64,000 nt of DNA from Stutzerimonas stutzeri (GCF_015291885.1 NZ_CP036186.1:2555001-2619000), one strand, 5' to 3'. Shown: positions 9,168-17,858, numbered from the stretch's first letter. Program-made: numbers and translations. Notes: generated by a model from the sequence alone, not told the origin.

Positions 9168-10277
9168 TCAGCCAAAGCGCTGCAGCTGCATCTCCCGCAG
9201 ACGGCTGAGCGTGCGGCGGAACGGGAATGCCAGATAGCCCTCGGTATACAGCTCGTCCAGTGCCACGTCGGCTTCGATATAGAGCGGAATCCGCCGGTCG
9301 TAGCACTCGTCCACCAGCGCGATGAAGCGGCGCACGGCATCATCCCGCGCGGCGAGCCTGGGCAACTGGCGATCACCCGCCACCACCCGCGCGGCTCCAT
9401 CCTCGGTGCCACGGGCAATGCGCCCATCGCGCTGCGTGCCGCCGAGCTCGGGCACGTCACCAATCAGGATCGCCGTGAAACGGTCGCACAGCTCGATGAA
9501 GTCCAACGCCGAGAACGGCTGTTCGCACAGATCGGCGAAGCGGCACCAGAGCACCGATTCGCTACGCCGCACGACGTCGAGCTGCCGACGGCTGAGGGCG
9601 AGTGGCTCGGTGCTGACCGCTCCATCGGACAGCGCCTCGAACGTCGCGGCTAACGCAGTGGCGCCGTCGAACGGGGCGATCCAGTAGCGCTGCAACGCAG
9701 CGCCGGGACGCAGGCGGTGATCGGCGCCACCATCCACATCAACCACATGCATGTGCTGCACGATGGCATCGATGGCCGGCAGAAAACGCTCACGATTGAA
9801 GCCGTCGGCGTACAGCTGCTCCGGCGGCTGGTTGGAGGTGGCGACGATCACCACGCCGTGCTCGAAGAGCACTTGGAACAGGCGTCCCAGGATGATCGCG
9901 TCGCCGATATCACCGACGAACAGCTCGTCGAAGCAGAGTACGCGAATCTCTTGTGAAAGTTCTCTGGCCAGGGCCTGCAACGGATCGGCCGTGCCGTTGA
10001 GCTGGAACAGGCGGATATGCACCCAGCGCATGAAGTGGTGGAAATGCTGCCGCCGCGACGGAACCGTCAGGCTTGCGTGAAACAGGTCCATCAGCCAGGT
10101 CTTGCCACGCCCGACCGGTCCCCATAGGTAGACGCCGAGAGGCAGGTCCGCACCTGAAACAAGCGCCTTATGACAGGCCTGAAGCCGTGCAACGGCGCGC
10201 TGTTGAGCCGCATCGGGCACGAAACCGTCTTGCGTAATGGCCTGCTGATAACGTTCAAGGGGCGAGTCGACGTGCAT
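9168..10277 (-). CDS. zapE: Cell division protein ZapE (AFG1-type ATPase)
   Basis: 369-residue AAA-type ATPase of the ZapE/AFG1 family, known to associate with the FtsZ ring and affect constriction. Walker A is GPVGRGKT at residues 53-60; Walker B lies in VLCFDELFVGD; VIVATSNQPPEQLY matches the sensor region. The C-terminal part contains VDECYDRRIPLYIEADV. The open frame extends upstream to 10610 but overlaps the neighbouring LysR gene there. ATG 10277 (MHVDSPLERYQQ) is where family members begin. It stands alone here, away from the cytochrome or ribosomal-protein neighbours seen in some species. Confidence 0.93.
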   Translation of the reverse strand: MHVDSPLERYQQAITQDGFVPDAAQQRAVARLQACHKALVSGADLPLGVYLWGPVGRGKTWLMDLFHASLTVPSRRQHFHHFMRWVHIRLFQLNGTADPLQALARELSQEIRVLCFDELFVGDIGDAIILGRLFQVLFEHGVVIVATSNQPPEQLYADGFNRERFLPAIDAIVQHMHVVDVDGGADHRLRPGAALQRYWIAPFDGATALAATFEALSDGAVSTEPLALSRRQLDVVRRSESVLWCRFADLCEQPFSALDFIELCDRFTAILIGDVPELGGTQRDGRIARGTEDGAARVVAGDRQLPRLAARDDAVRRFIALVDECYDRRIPLYIEADVALDELYTEGYLAFPFRRTLSRLREMQLQRFG

Positions 10278-10318
10278 GATCGTCCGGCGCAAAAGCCGCA
10301 ATGGTAGCGCGCGACCGC

Positions 10319-11227
10319 TCAGTTGTGCCCATCCTGCAGCAGTCGCTCGGCCTGGGCGCCGAGCTGCTCCAGCAGCATCGCCTGCGCCGGCAACAGTTGC
10401 TCGTGAACACGGGTCAACGCATAGACCGGCACGCTGATGGCCGGCTCGAGCAGACGGGTCTGCACCTCGCCGCCAGTGGCCGCCAGCGCGGTGAACGGAT
10501 CGACCAGCGCCACGCCCTGCCCCGCAGACACCAGCTGTCGTGCCAGCTGATAGGTCTGTACCCAGGTAACGACGCGCGGCGGCGGATCGAGCTCCTCGAT
10601 GTGGCCGCACAACAGGCTGCCCAGCGCATCGCGGGCGTCGATGCCGATCAGCGCTTTACCCGCCAAGGCCTGCAGCCGCAGCGGCCTGTGCAGTTCATCC
10701 GGCGACCACCAGCCAGGCGGCGCAATCACGTGCATGCGTCCCTCGGCCAATAGCCGGCTGCTCAGTCCCGGATGCTCCACCGCCTGTGAAGTCAGCCCGA
10801 GATCGGCTTCACGCAGCAACAGCGCTTCGACGATTTCCGCCGTGTGCTGCGTCGCGAGCTGACAGACCGTCCGTGGAAATCGCTCGCGCCAGGCGCGCAA
10901 CGCCTGTGGCAGCAGCGCCTGAGCCAAGGCCGGTGTGCAGACCAGCCGCAGTGCGCACTCCTCGCCCCGACCGAGGCTGTCTGCAAGGCGCCGCAGACTC
11001 TGCAGGTCGATGGCCAGGCGTTCGGTCTGCTGCTGCAACACGCGTGCCTCGGCGGTGGGCTGCAGCTTGCCGCGCACCCGGTCGAATAGCGCAAAACCCA
11101 GTTGCTGCTCGGCATGCTTGAGAATCTTGCTCGCAGCTGGCTGGGAGATATGCAGCAGCTCGGCGGCGGCGGTCAGGCTGCCGGTTTGCAGGATCGCCTG
11201 GAACAGTTCGATATGACGCAGCCGCAT
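10319..11227 (-). CDS. LysR-family regulator of a D-amino-acid dehydrogenase-type gene set
   Basis: 302-residue LysR regulator. The DNA-binding domain is at residues 1-60 (MRLRHIELFQAILQTGSLTA, then AAELLHISQPAASKILKHAE), followed by a substrate-binding-like effector domain. The open frame begins upstream at 11392, but ATG 11227 has GGAGGG upstream and starts at the family position. It is transcribed divergently from the flavoprotein/RidA/TAXI genes, and a perfect palindrome lies between them. It therefore probably senses an amino acid or derived imine and controls those genes. The effector is not identifiable from sequence. Confidence 0.92.
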   Translation of the reverse strand: MRLRHIELFQAILQTGSLTAAAELLHISQPAASKILKHAEQQLGFALFDRVRGKLQPTAEARVLQQQTERLAIDLQSLRRLADSLGRGEECALRLVCTPALAQALLPQALRAWRERFPRTVCQLATQHTAEIVEALLLREADLGLTSQAVEHPGLSSRLLAEGRMHVIAPPGWWSPDELHRPLRLQALAGKALIGIDARDALGSLLCGHIEELDPPPRVVTWVQTYQLARQLVSAGQGVALVDPFTALAATGGEVQTRLLEPAISVPVYALTRVHEQLLPAQAMLLEQLGAQAERLLQDGHN

Positions 11228-11253
11228 GCATGTCCCTCCTTCAGTCGATCGAG

Positions 11254-11270
11254 CATAACCGCAGGTTATG
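11254..11270. promoter_or_regulatory. Perfect 17-bp palindrome, probable LysR binding site
   Basis: CATAACC-GCA-GGTTATG has perfect 7-bp arms and contains the T-N11-A pattern of LysR recognition sites. It lies 27 bases before the LysR start and 79 bases before the flavoprotein start, a typical autoregulatory divergent position. Confidence 0.72.
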
Positions 11271-11348
11271 GGAGCGCTCCATCCTTTCATTGGCTGCCCC
11301 GCTGGCCCGCGGCCTAGGCTGCGCTGATCGAGTCGGAGGAGCGGTTGC

Positions 11349-12593
11349 ATGCGGGTAGCAGTCATCGGCGCAGGGGTTATCGGGCTTGCCACAGCCTATT
11401 CACTGGTGCGCCAGGGGCACAGTGTCGAGCTGATCGAAGGGCGCGACGATGTCGCCCTGGAGACCAGCTTCGCCAATGGCGGGCAGCTCAGCTATCGCTA
11501 CGTTTCGCCGCTGGCCGATGCCGGCGTGCCGCTGCAGGCGATTGGCTGGATGCTGCGCGGAGCCGATGCCCCGTTGCGTTTCCGACCGCAGGCGAGCCTG
11601 CATCAGTGGCGCTGGTGCCTGCAGTTCCTGCTGGCATGCCGGCGCTCGGTCAATCGGCGCAACGCGGCTCATCTGCTGCGTCTGGCCCTGCACAGTCAGC
11701 AGATCCTGCACAGCTGGCGCGAGCAGGACCGGCTGGACGGCTTCGCCTGGCGCGCCAACGGCAAGCTGGTGATCTATCGCGATCAACACAGCCTGCACAA
11801 AGGCGCGGCGGCCATCGACGACGATTCCGGGCAGCGGCTGCTGGACGCCGCGCAATGCGTCGACGTCGAGCCGGCGCTGGCGCCGTTGGCGGCATCGCTG
11901 CACGGCGGCATCTATTCGCCCGGCGACGAGGTTGCCGACTGCCATCTGTTCTGCACCGAACTGCTGCGGCGACTGCGGGCATCACCTGCGTTTCATCTGC
12001 ATACCGGCCAATCGGTGAGCGCATTGCGCAGCGAAGGCAAGCGCGTCCGCGCGGTCGTGCTCGGGCGCGATGAAATCGCCGTCGACCATCTGGTAGTCGC
12101 GGCCGGCACCGGCAGCGTCGGGCTGCTTCGGCCACTGGGTATCGACCTGCCGATTTACCCGCTCAAGGGCTACAGCCTGACCGTTGGGCTGGCCGACCAG
12201 GACCGCGTGCCGCAAACCAACGTCACCGACTACGACAACAAGGTCGTCTACGCCCGCCTCGATGACCAGCTGCGCGTCGCGGCGATGGTGGATATCGCCG
12301 GCTGGGATGCCGGGCTCGACCAGCAGCGCATCGCCACCCTGCAACGTCTGGCCGGTGCGACCTTCCCCGGCGCCGGCGACTACCAACGCGCGCGGCAATG
12401 GGCGGGGCTGCGCCCGGCGACGCCCCAGGGCACGCCTCTGCTTGGCCGCAGCGGCTTCGACAATCTCTGGCTCAACGTCGGCCACGGCAGCCTCGGCTTC
12501 ACCCTGGCCTGTGGCAGCGCCGACCTGCTCACCAGCGTAATCGGCGGATCGCCACCCGCTGTTTCTCTGGACGGCTTGAGCCTGCCCGCCTGA
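11349..12593 (+). CDS. FAD-dependent D-amino-acid dehydrogenase-like protein (DadA family)
   Basis: 414-residue flavoprotein of the DAO/DadA family, expected to oxidise a D-amino acid or related amine to an imino acid. The FAD-binding motif VIGAGVIGLATAYSLVRQG starts at residue 4 and is followed by ETSFANGGQLSYRYVSPLAD, the DadA-type sequence. Near the C-terminus, WAGLRPATPQGTPLLGR and NVGHGSLGFTLACGSADLL complete the FAD site. GGAGGA lies eight bases before ATG 11349. It is probably co-transcribed with the RidA-family protein 21 bases downstream, which would clear the reactive imine. The specific substrate is unknown, and this is likely not the housekeeping alanine enzyme, which normally sits beside dadX. 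Confidence 0.88.
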   Translation: MRVAVIGAGVIGLATAYSLVRQGHSVELIEGRDDVALETSFANGGQLSYRYVSPLADAGVPLQAIGWMLRGADAPLRFRPQASLHQWRWCLQFLLACRRSVNRRNAAHLLRLALHSQQILHSWREQDRLDGFAWRANGKLVIYRDQHSLHKGAAAIDDDSGQRLLDAAQCVDVEPALAPLAASLHGGIYSPGDEVADCHLFCTELLRRLRASPAFHLHTGQSVSALRSEGKRVRAVVLGRDEIAVDHLVVAAGTGSVGLLRPLGIDLPIYPLKGYSLTVGLADQDRVPQTNVTDYDNKVVYARLDDQLRVAAMVDIAGWDAGLDQQRIATLQRLAGATFPGAGDYQRARQWAGLRPATPQGTPLLGRSGFDNLWLNVGHGSLGFTLACGSADLLTSVIGGSPPAVSLDGLSLPA

Positions 12594-12614
12594 CCACTCA
12601 AAGAGGAAACCGAT

Positions 12615-12968
12615 ATGACCTTGCAACGCATCGAGAGCAATCCACGCATGTCCGCCGCAGTCGTTCATGCAGATCTTGTGTTCCTCGCCGGCCAGGTCCC
12701 GGACGACCGCGGCCTGGGTGCCGCCGGACAGACCCGCGAGGTGCTGGCGAAGATCGACCGGTTGCTGGCCGCCGCCGGCTCTAGTCGCGAGCACCTGCTC
12801 AGCGCGCAGATCTGGCTGAAGGACATCGATGCCGACTTCGCCGCCATGAACGAGATATGGATCGACTGGCTGCCAGCAGGCTGCGCGCCGGCACGCGCGA
12901 CGGTGCAGGCGCGTCTGGCCTCACCCGAGGTGCTGGTCGAGATCATGGTGATCGCTGCGCGCGCCTGA
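12615..12968 (+). CDS. RidA/YjgF family enamine/imine deaminase
   Basis: 117-residue member of the YjgF/YER057c/UK114 family. Characteristic stretches are VFLAGQVPDDRGLG near residue 20, QTREVLAKIDRLLAAAGSS and LLSAQIWLKDIDADFAAMNE, and the C-terminal CAPARATVQARLASPEVLVE with the conserved Arg of the catalytic site. GAGGAA precedes ATG 12615. It lies directly behind a DadA-like oxidase, where hydrolysis of the enamine/imine product to the keto acid is the expected job. Confidence 0.93.
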   Translation: MTLQRIESNPRMSAAVVHADLVFLAGQVPDDRGLGAAGQTREVLAKIDRLLAAAGSSREHLLSAQIWLKDIDADFAAMNEIWIDWLPAGCAPARATVQARLASPEVLVEIMVIAARA

Positions 12969-13043
12969 CCACAGCGGTCTATCGTTCCTGCGCCGGCCAA
13001 CCACAGTTGCAACCACCCACAATACAAACAAGAGGGAATCGCA

Positions 13044-14024
13044 ATGAACCACCAGATCCGTAACGGCCTGTTCGGCATCACCCTGGTCGGCGTGCTCGCC
13101 AGCGCCTTGGCGAGCACCAGCGTGCTGGCACAGGAGCGCTTCGTCACCATCGGCACCGGAGGGCAGACTGGCGTGTATTACACCGCCGGCCAGTCGGTGT
13201 GCCGCTTCCTCAATCGTGCCGAGGTGAAACCCGCCATCAAATGCAACGCACCCTCCACCGCGGGCAGCGTGACCAACATCGTGTCGTTGCACAAAGGCGA
13301 GTACGACTTCGGCTTCATCCAGTCCGACCATCAGCACAAGGCGCTGCAGGGCCTGGCGCCCTTCGACAAGGAAGGCGCCGTCGAACTGCGCGCCGTGTTC
13401 TCACTGCAGTCGGAGATTCTCACCGTGGTCGTTCGCAACGACAGCGGCATAACCGATCTGGCCGGACTCGAAGGCAAGCGGGTGAACATCGGCGTGCCCG
13501 GCTCGGGTAGTCGCGACACCTTCGAGGAGGTCATGCAGGCCAAGGGCTGGACCAACGCCAGCTTCACCCTGGCCGCGGAACTCAAACCGGCGGAAATGGC
13601 TTCCGCCCTGGGTGACAACAACCTTGACGCCATCACCTATGTGGTCGGCCATCCGAGCGGTGCGATCCAGGAAGCCTTGACCAATGTGAAGGCCAGGATC
13701 ATTCCCGTGCAGGGCGCCGAGATCGACAACCTGCTAGCCAAGGCCGATTACTACAGCGCAGTGGAAATTCCCGCCGGGCTCTATCCGGGCGTGGACGGCG
13801 CCATTCCATCGATCGGCGGCAAGGCCGTGCTGGCGACCACCAGCAAGACCGACCCGGAGGTCGTCTACCAGCTGGTCAAGTCGGTGTTCGACAACCTCGA
13901 CCGGTTCAAGCGCCTGCATCCGGCCTTTGCCGATCTCAAAGCCGAAGACATGATTCGCGTCGGACTGACTGCGCCACTGCACGAGGGCGCCGAGCGTTAT
14001 TACAAGGAGAAAGGTTGGCTGTAG
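13044..14024 (+). CDS. TAXI-family TRAP solute-binding protein (orphan)
   Basis: 326-residue periplasmic protein with a clear signal peptide (hydrophobic residues 8-28, cleavage after SVLA) and the TAXI hallmark VTIGTGGQTGVYYTAGQSVC directly after it. Further family segments are KGEYDFGFIQSDHQHKALQG and KRVNIGVPGSGSRDTFEEV. The body is normal in length. TAXI proteins deliver ligand (glutamate or related acids where known) to a fused DctQM permease. No such permease is in this window, so the protein either works with a distant permease or acts as a sensor. It follows RidA by 75 bases on the same strand and may belong to the amino-acid operon. Confidence 0.9.
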   Translation: MNHQIRNGLFGITLVGVLASALASTSVLAQERFVTIGTGGQTGVYYTAGQSVCRFLNRAEVKPAIKCNAPSTAGSVTNIVSLHKGEYDFGFIQSDHQHKALQGLAPFDKEGAVELRAVFSLQSEILTVVVRNDSGITDLAGLEGKRVNIGVPGSGSRDTFEEVMQAKGWTNASFTLAAELKPAEMASALGDNNLDAITYVVGHPSGAIQEALTNVKARIIPVQGAEIDNLLAKADYYSAVEIPAGLYPGVDGAIPSIGGKAVLATTSKTDPEVVYQLVKSVFDNLDRFKRLHPAFADLKAEDMIRVGLTAPLHEGAERYYKEKGWL

Positions 14025-14034
14025 GACAACGAGA

Positions 14035-14058
14035 TCAGCGGGCGACAGCGCCCGCTGA
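14035..14058. terminator. Hairpin between convergent TAXI and TonB-receptor genes
   Basis: A 10-bp perfect stem TCAGCGGGCG/CGCCCGCTGA closes a 4-base loop in the 42-bp gap between converging genes. There is no obvious T run. Confidence 0.55.
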
Positions 14059-14066
14059 GTACAGGC

Positions 14067-16178
14067 TCAGAGTTCCACGGACAGGCTAACACTCAGGTTG
14101 CGCGGCTCACCCGGCATGACCCAGACGTTGCTGTAGGAGCGCTCGTAGTAGGTCCGGTCGAAGGCGTTGTTCAGGTTCACGCCGAGGGTCAGCTTTTGCG
14201 TCGCCTTGTAGCGCGCCAGCAGATCCACGGTGGTGTACGACGGCAACTCGAAGTCGCTATCGGCCTGCCCTGCCCGATCACCCACGTAGTTCACCGCGCC
14301 GCCAAGGGAGAGCCCTCTGAGATCGCCATCGAGGAATTCGTAGGTGGTCAGCAGGCTGCCGCTATGGCGTGGCACGTTGAGCAGCCGGCTGCCGCTGGCC
14401 AGGGTGTTGTCGCGGGTCACCTCGGCATCCACATAGGCATAGCCACCGATCACGCGAATCGCGTCGGTCAGCTGTCCTGCCAGCTGCAGGTCAATCCCGC
14501 GGCTGCGCACCTCGCCGGCGGCAATCTGAAAACCGTCGTTCGCCGGATCGCTGGTCAGCACGTTTTCCTTGGTCAGGTGGAAGGCTGCGGCGGTGAGCCC
14601 CAAACGGCCATCGAACAGGTCGAGTTTGACCCCTGCCTCATAACCCACGCCTTCTTCCGGATCGAAAGTGGCGCCGCTGACGTCTGCACCGTTGTTCGGT
14701 TTGAATGACTGCGAGGCGTTGGCGAACAGCCCGACCTCCGGTATCAGCTGATAGAGCACACCGACACGAGGCGTGACCTTTTCATGAGTCTGCTCGGTGC
14801 GCCGGCCAGCAACCTCATTGTCCAGACGTTGCTCGTAGTGGTCATAGCGGGCGCCGATGACCCCGAAGAGCTTGTCGGTAAAGCGCATCTGATCCTGCAG
14901 ATTCAGCGCCCGGCTATGCACCAGCTCGTTACGGTCAACCGTACGCGCCGGGTTGAATGCCGGACGTGGCGCACCGTAGACCGGGTTGTAGAGATCGATG
15001 GTGCGCAGGTTGTTGGAGCGCAGCATGAACTCGCTCAGGGCGTAACGCTCGTACTCGGTGCCGATCAACAGCTGATGCTCGATCGAGCCGGTATCGAAAC
15101 GCCCGCGCAGCTCCAGTTGGGTGATCGCGTCCTGCCAGTCGTAGTCGCGATAGCGCAGGTTGCGTGTCAGCGTGCGGCCGTCTGCTGCGACCGCTGCCGC
15201 TTCGGTCGCGTAGCCATCCATCCGGCCCTGCTTGTAGTGGCTGGCCAGGCGCAGCGTCCAGACTTCGTTGAGGTCGTGTTCGAGTTCGGCCTGCAGCGTT
15301 TCGTTGTCGTTGCTGATCGGCCCATCCGAGGGTTCGCCATAGAACGCTGAGCGGGACACCTTGCCCAGGTCGCCACCGGGCGCGACCACGCCGCGATCGA
15401 AGGTCTGGCGGTTGCGCACCACCTCTGCCTGCACCAGCAGCCGCGTATCAGGGCTCAGCTCCCAGCTGAAGGACGGCGCGACGAACTGGCGCTCAGCCTC
15501 GCGATGATCGCGGAAGCTATTGCCATCTTCGATGGCGATGTTCATGCGATAGAGCATGTTGCCGTCTTCATCGAGCGGCGTGTTCACGTCCAGCGCAGTG
15601 CGATAGCGATCCCAGCGACCGGCGCTGAGATCGAGACGGGCAAAGCTGTCCAGCTGCGGGCGCTTGCTGACGATATTGATCGTGCCGCCCGGATCACCGC
15701 GTCCGTAAAGGCTGGCCGAAGGCCCCTTGAGCACTTCGACCCGCTCGATATTGGAAGCGTCCGGTGGGTTCATGAAGCCGCGGTTGACGCTGAAACCGTC
15801 CTTGTAGAACTCTCCGGTGGTCAGCCCGCGCACGCTGTACTCGTACATGGTCAGGCCACCGAAGTCGTTCTGCCTGGCGACACCGCCGGCGAAGTCCAGC
15901 GCCTTCTCAACGCGCGGGCTGTCCAGATCCTGCAGCACGGATGCTGGAACGACGCTGATCGACTGGGGTATTTCCTCGATGGGTGTGTCGGTTTTCGTCG
16001 CGCTGCGCGTGCGTTTGGCGCGGTAGCCCTGAACCGGTCCATCGGCGCGTTCCTGATCTGCCGTGATGGTGACGGAGTCCAGTACCGCCGCTTCCTGTGC
16101 CCCTGCCAGCGGTACGCCAACCAACATCAGCGCCGTTCCGGCACCCACCCACCTCAATACTGCACTTGCGTTATTCAT
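14067..16178 (-). CDS. TonB-dependent outer-membrane receptor (siderophore/metallophore type)
   Basis: 703-residue outer-membrane receptor with signal peptide (cleavage near AGAQEA), a plug domain (TPIEEIPQSISVVPASVL, then NIERVEVLKGPSASLYGRGD and GGTINIVSKRP) and a 22-strand barrel. It is closest in pattern to the FhuA/FoxA/FpvA-type siderophore receptors. The barrel ends SVSLSVEL, finishing with Leu instead of the usual aromatic residue. ATG 16178 is preferred to TTG 16190. An operator resembling the Zur site lies 20 bases upstream, which argues for zinc-responsive control. As I remember it, the corresponding P. aeruginosa neighbour of cobK (PA2911) is also reported as zinc-responsive. The ligand is unknown; zincophore or a cobalt/B12-related metallophore are options. 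Confidence 0.9.
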   Translation of the reverse strand: MNNASAVLRWVGAGTALMLVGVPLAGAQEAAVLDSVTITADQERADGPVQGYRAKRTRSATKTDTPIEEIPQSISVVPASVLQDLDSPRVEKALDFAGGVARQNDFGGLTMYEYSVRGLTTGEFYKDGFSVNRGFMNPPDASNIERVEVLKGPSASLYGRGDPGGTINIVSKRPQLDSFARLDLSAGRWDRYRTALDVNTPLDEDGNMLYRMNIAIEDGNSFRDHREAERQFVAPSFSWELSPDTRLLVQAEVVRNRQTFDRGVVAPGGDLGKVSRSAFYGEPSDGPISNDNETLQAELEHDLNEVWTLRLASHYKQGRMDGYATEAAAVAADGRTLTRNLRYRDYDWQDAITQLELRGRFDTGSIEHQLLIGTEYERYALSEFMLRSNNLRTIDLYNPVYGAPRPAFNPARTVDRNELVHSRALNLQDQMRFTDKLFGVIGARYDHYEQRLDNEVAGRRTEQTHEKVTPRVGVLYQLIPEVGLFANASQSFKPNNGADVSGATFDPEEGVGYEAGVKLDLFDGRLGLTAAAFHLTKENVLTSDPANDGFQIAAGEVRSRGIDLQLAGQLTDAIRVIGGYAYVDAEVTRDNTLASGSRLLNVPRHSGSLLTTYEFLDGDLRGLSLGGAVNYVGDRAGQADSDFELPSYTTVDLLARYKATQKLTLGVNLNNAFDRTYYERSYSNVWVMPGEPRNLSVSLSVEL

Positions 16179-16197
16179 GCTAAAACTCAAACACCGA

Positions 16198-16212
16198 TGT
16201 TATATCGTAACA
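16198..16212 (-). promoter_or_regulatory. Candidate Zur (zinc uptake regulator) box
   Basis: TGTTATATCGTAACA matches the gammaproteobacterial Zur consensus TGTTATA-N-TATAACA at 12 of the 14 specified bases. It covers the region where the -10 element of the TonB-receptor promoter would lie, 20 bases before the start codon. No Fur-like GATAATGATAATC repeat was seen. Confidence 0.62.
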
Positions 16213-16317
16213 ATGCTGCAGGTTTAGCAAGCGAGTGTCAATGGAACGATTCGTATATGCGCTTGAACCAACGGGTTGGCGATCAAGAATCTGGTAAGCA
16301 GTTGGCGTGCGCGTGAA

Positions 16318-16338
16318 AGCCTGGACTAACGCCAGGCT
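16318..16338 (-). terminator. Hairpin downstream of the 2Fe-2S protein gene
   Basis: AGCCTGG and CCAGGCT pair around a 7-base loop, 12 bases after the stop of the ferredoxin-like gene. Only a short TTTC follows, so this is a weak call. Confidence 0.4.
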
Positions 16339-16350
16339 GCCCCTACAGGT

Positions 16351-17067
16351 TCATTGGCCCGGCATCAGCATTTCGGGCACCTCGCGCCCGGCGACGAACA
16401 ACTCGTCGACCAACCGTGTCACCTCCGCCTCGTTGCGAACCCGGTACCACTTGCCGGCCGGATAGACGCTCAGCGTCGGGCCCTGATCGCAGGGGAATTG
16501 GCACTGCGTCCGGGTGATGTGGACGCCACCGGCGCATTCGAGCTTGCCGGCAGCCTTGAGCTTTTCCCTTAGCCCCTTCCACAGCGGCAAGGCACCGCGA
16601 CGTGTGCAGCGCGGGCCATTGCATAGCAGCACGCGGTGCTCATGCAGGGGAATCTTCGACCAGGCGTGCACATCCGGAAGCGGTGCGACGTCGGTGCACG
16701 GCAGGTGCAACTCCGGTCGGTCGATCAAGGCGCAGGCCGCTTCGACGGGCAGCGCCTCGGCGGTGCCAATTGCACTGGCCACGAAGATTTGCTCAGCGCC
16801 TTCGAGCTGCACGAGCTCGCTACGCAGCCAGTCAAGATGAGCGCTGCTCGATTGCGGCTCGAGGTCGATCACCAAGAGTGGCCGACCGCTTTCACTGACC
16901 GCATTCCACAGCGGTTCGTAGCCTGAGCCTGTATCGATCACGTCCCGCAGCGCTTGCTCGTCGCGCAAAGCAGCCAGACGTGCACGGAATACTTCGGCGA
17001 ACGAGCCTTCAGACAGGTCGGGACCGACGAACAGGACGCGGGCGTAGGGTGAATCAGCGGTAGTCAT
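16351..17067 (-). CDS. Thioredoxin-like 2Fe-2S ferredoxin-domain protein of the cob locus
   Basis: 238-residue cytoplasmic protein. The N-terminal ~120 residues resemble a chelatase/CbiX-like alpha/beta domain without clear catalytic residues. The C-terminal ~100 residues are a thioredoxin-fold ferredoxin with four candidate cluster cysteines: CNGPRC near residue 149 and TQCQFPC near residue 190. It lies 53 bases downstream of cobK on the same strand, in the position I remember for P. aeruginosa PA2910, so it is probably the third gene of cobL-cobK. A role as electron donor (for CobK, CobG or Co(II) reduction) is an inference from context only. Confidence 0.75.
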   Translation of the reverse strand: MTTADSPYARVLFVGPDLSEGSFAEVFRARLAALRDEQALRDVIDTGSGYEPLWNAVSESGRPLLVIDLEPQSSSAHLDWLRSELVQLEGAEQIFVASAIGTAEALPVEAACALIDRPELHLPCTDVAPLPDVHAWSKIPLHEHRVLLCNGPRCTRRGALPLWKGLREKLKAAGKLECAGGVHITRTQCQFPCDQGPTLSVYPAGKWYRVRNEAEVTRLVDELFVAGREVPEMLMPGQ

Positions 17068-17120
17068 TGGCTCTCTCCTTAGCGGCGCGCAGTCTAGCAG
17101 CGACGGGCGAAGGCGAGCGA

Positions 17121-17858
17121 TCAGGCGCTGGAATCGACGCCGATGGTTTTGAGCGCCGAAAACAGTTCATCACGGCGTGCGAATTCCCGGCTCACCGCCG
17201 GTAGCAACGGGCGACGCAGGAGCAGGACAGGCAGGCCCCGCTCACGAGCCACCTGCAGTTTGGGTTCGGTGGAGTCGCCGCCGCTGTTCTTGCTGACGAG
17301 CACATCGCAATTCAGACGTTCGAACAGCTGCCGTTCAGCCTCAAGGTCGAACGGACCGCGGTCGCCGATAATTTCGGCTCGGTCAGTCGATGCCTGTGCG
17401 TCCAGGCAACGAACTGTCCAGTGTTGGTGTTCAGGAATTTCGTGCAGGTGCGCCAGCGGCTCGCGGCCGAGCGTGAAAAACGGTCGCTGGAAATCGCCCA
17501 GGGCGCCGATCAGCTCAGCCCAGTCGTTCACCTCGTGCCAATTGTCCCCCTCGCCTGCTTGCCAGGCCGGGCGGCGCAACGCCCAGCATGGAATTCCCGC
17601 TTGTTCCGCCGCGATTGCTGCATTGGCGCTGATCTGCGCCGCGTAGGGGTGCGTGGCATCGACCAGCAGCTCGATACGTTCCGCCGCGATGAAGGCAGCC
17701 AGCCCCTGCGCACCGCCAAAACCGCCTACGCGGACCTGGCACTGGAGGTCGCCGGGCACGCGTCCCAGACCGGCCAGACTGTAAACATGCGAGGAGCCAA
17801 GGCCGCGAGCAAGACGCAAGGCATCGCCCGTGCCGCCGAGCAGGAGGATGCGGGTCAT
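17121..17858 (-). CDS. cobK: Precorrin-6A reductase
   Basis: 245-residue CobK/CbiJ enzyme, which reduces precorrin-6A to precorrin-6B with NADPH in the oxygen-dependent cobalamin route. The N-terminus [17 protein letters not shown] is the nucleotide-binding segment. [18 protein letters not shown] and [16 protein letters not shown] are the two best conserved CobK motifs. Its start overlaps the cobL stop by four bases (ATGA), so the two are translationally coupled. Both are divergent from cobG and carry no riboswitch of their own on the minus strand. Confidence 0.95.
   Translation of the reverse strand: MTRILLLGGTGDALRLARGLGSSHVYSLAGLGRVPGDLQCQVRVGGFGGAQGLAAFIAAERIELLVDATHPYAAQISANAAIAAEQAGIPCWALRRPAWQAGEGDNWHEVNDWAELIGALGDFQRPFFTLGREPLAHLHEIPEHQHWTVRCLDAQASTDRAEIIGDRGPFDLEAERQLFERLNCDVLVSKNSGGDSTEPKLQVARERGLPVLLLRRPLLPAVSREFARRDELFSALKTIGVDSSA

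Noticed and set aside
16179..16350. Fur box upstream of the TonB receptor
   Set aside because: No run resembling GATAATGATAATC repeats was found. The palindrome present fits Zur better.
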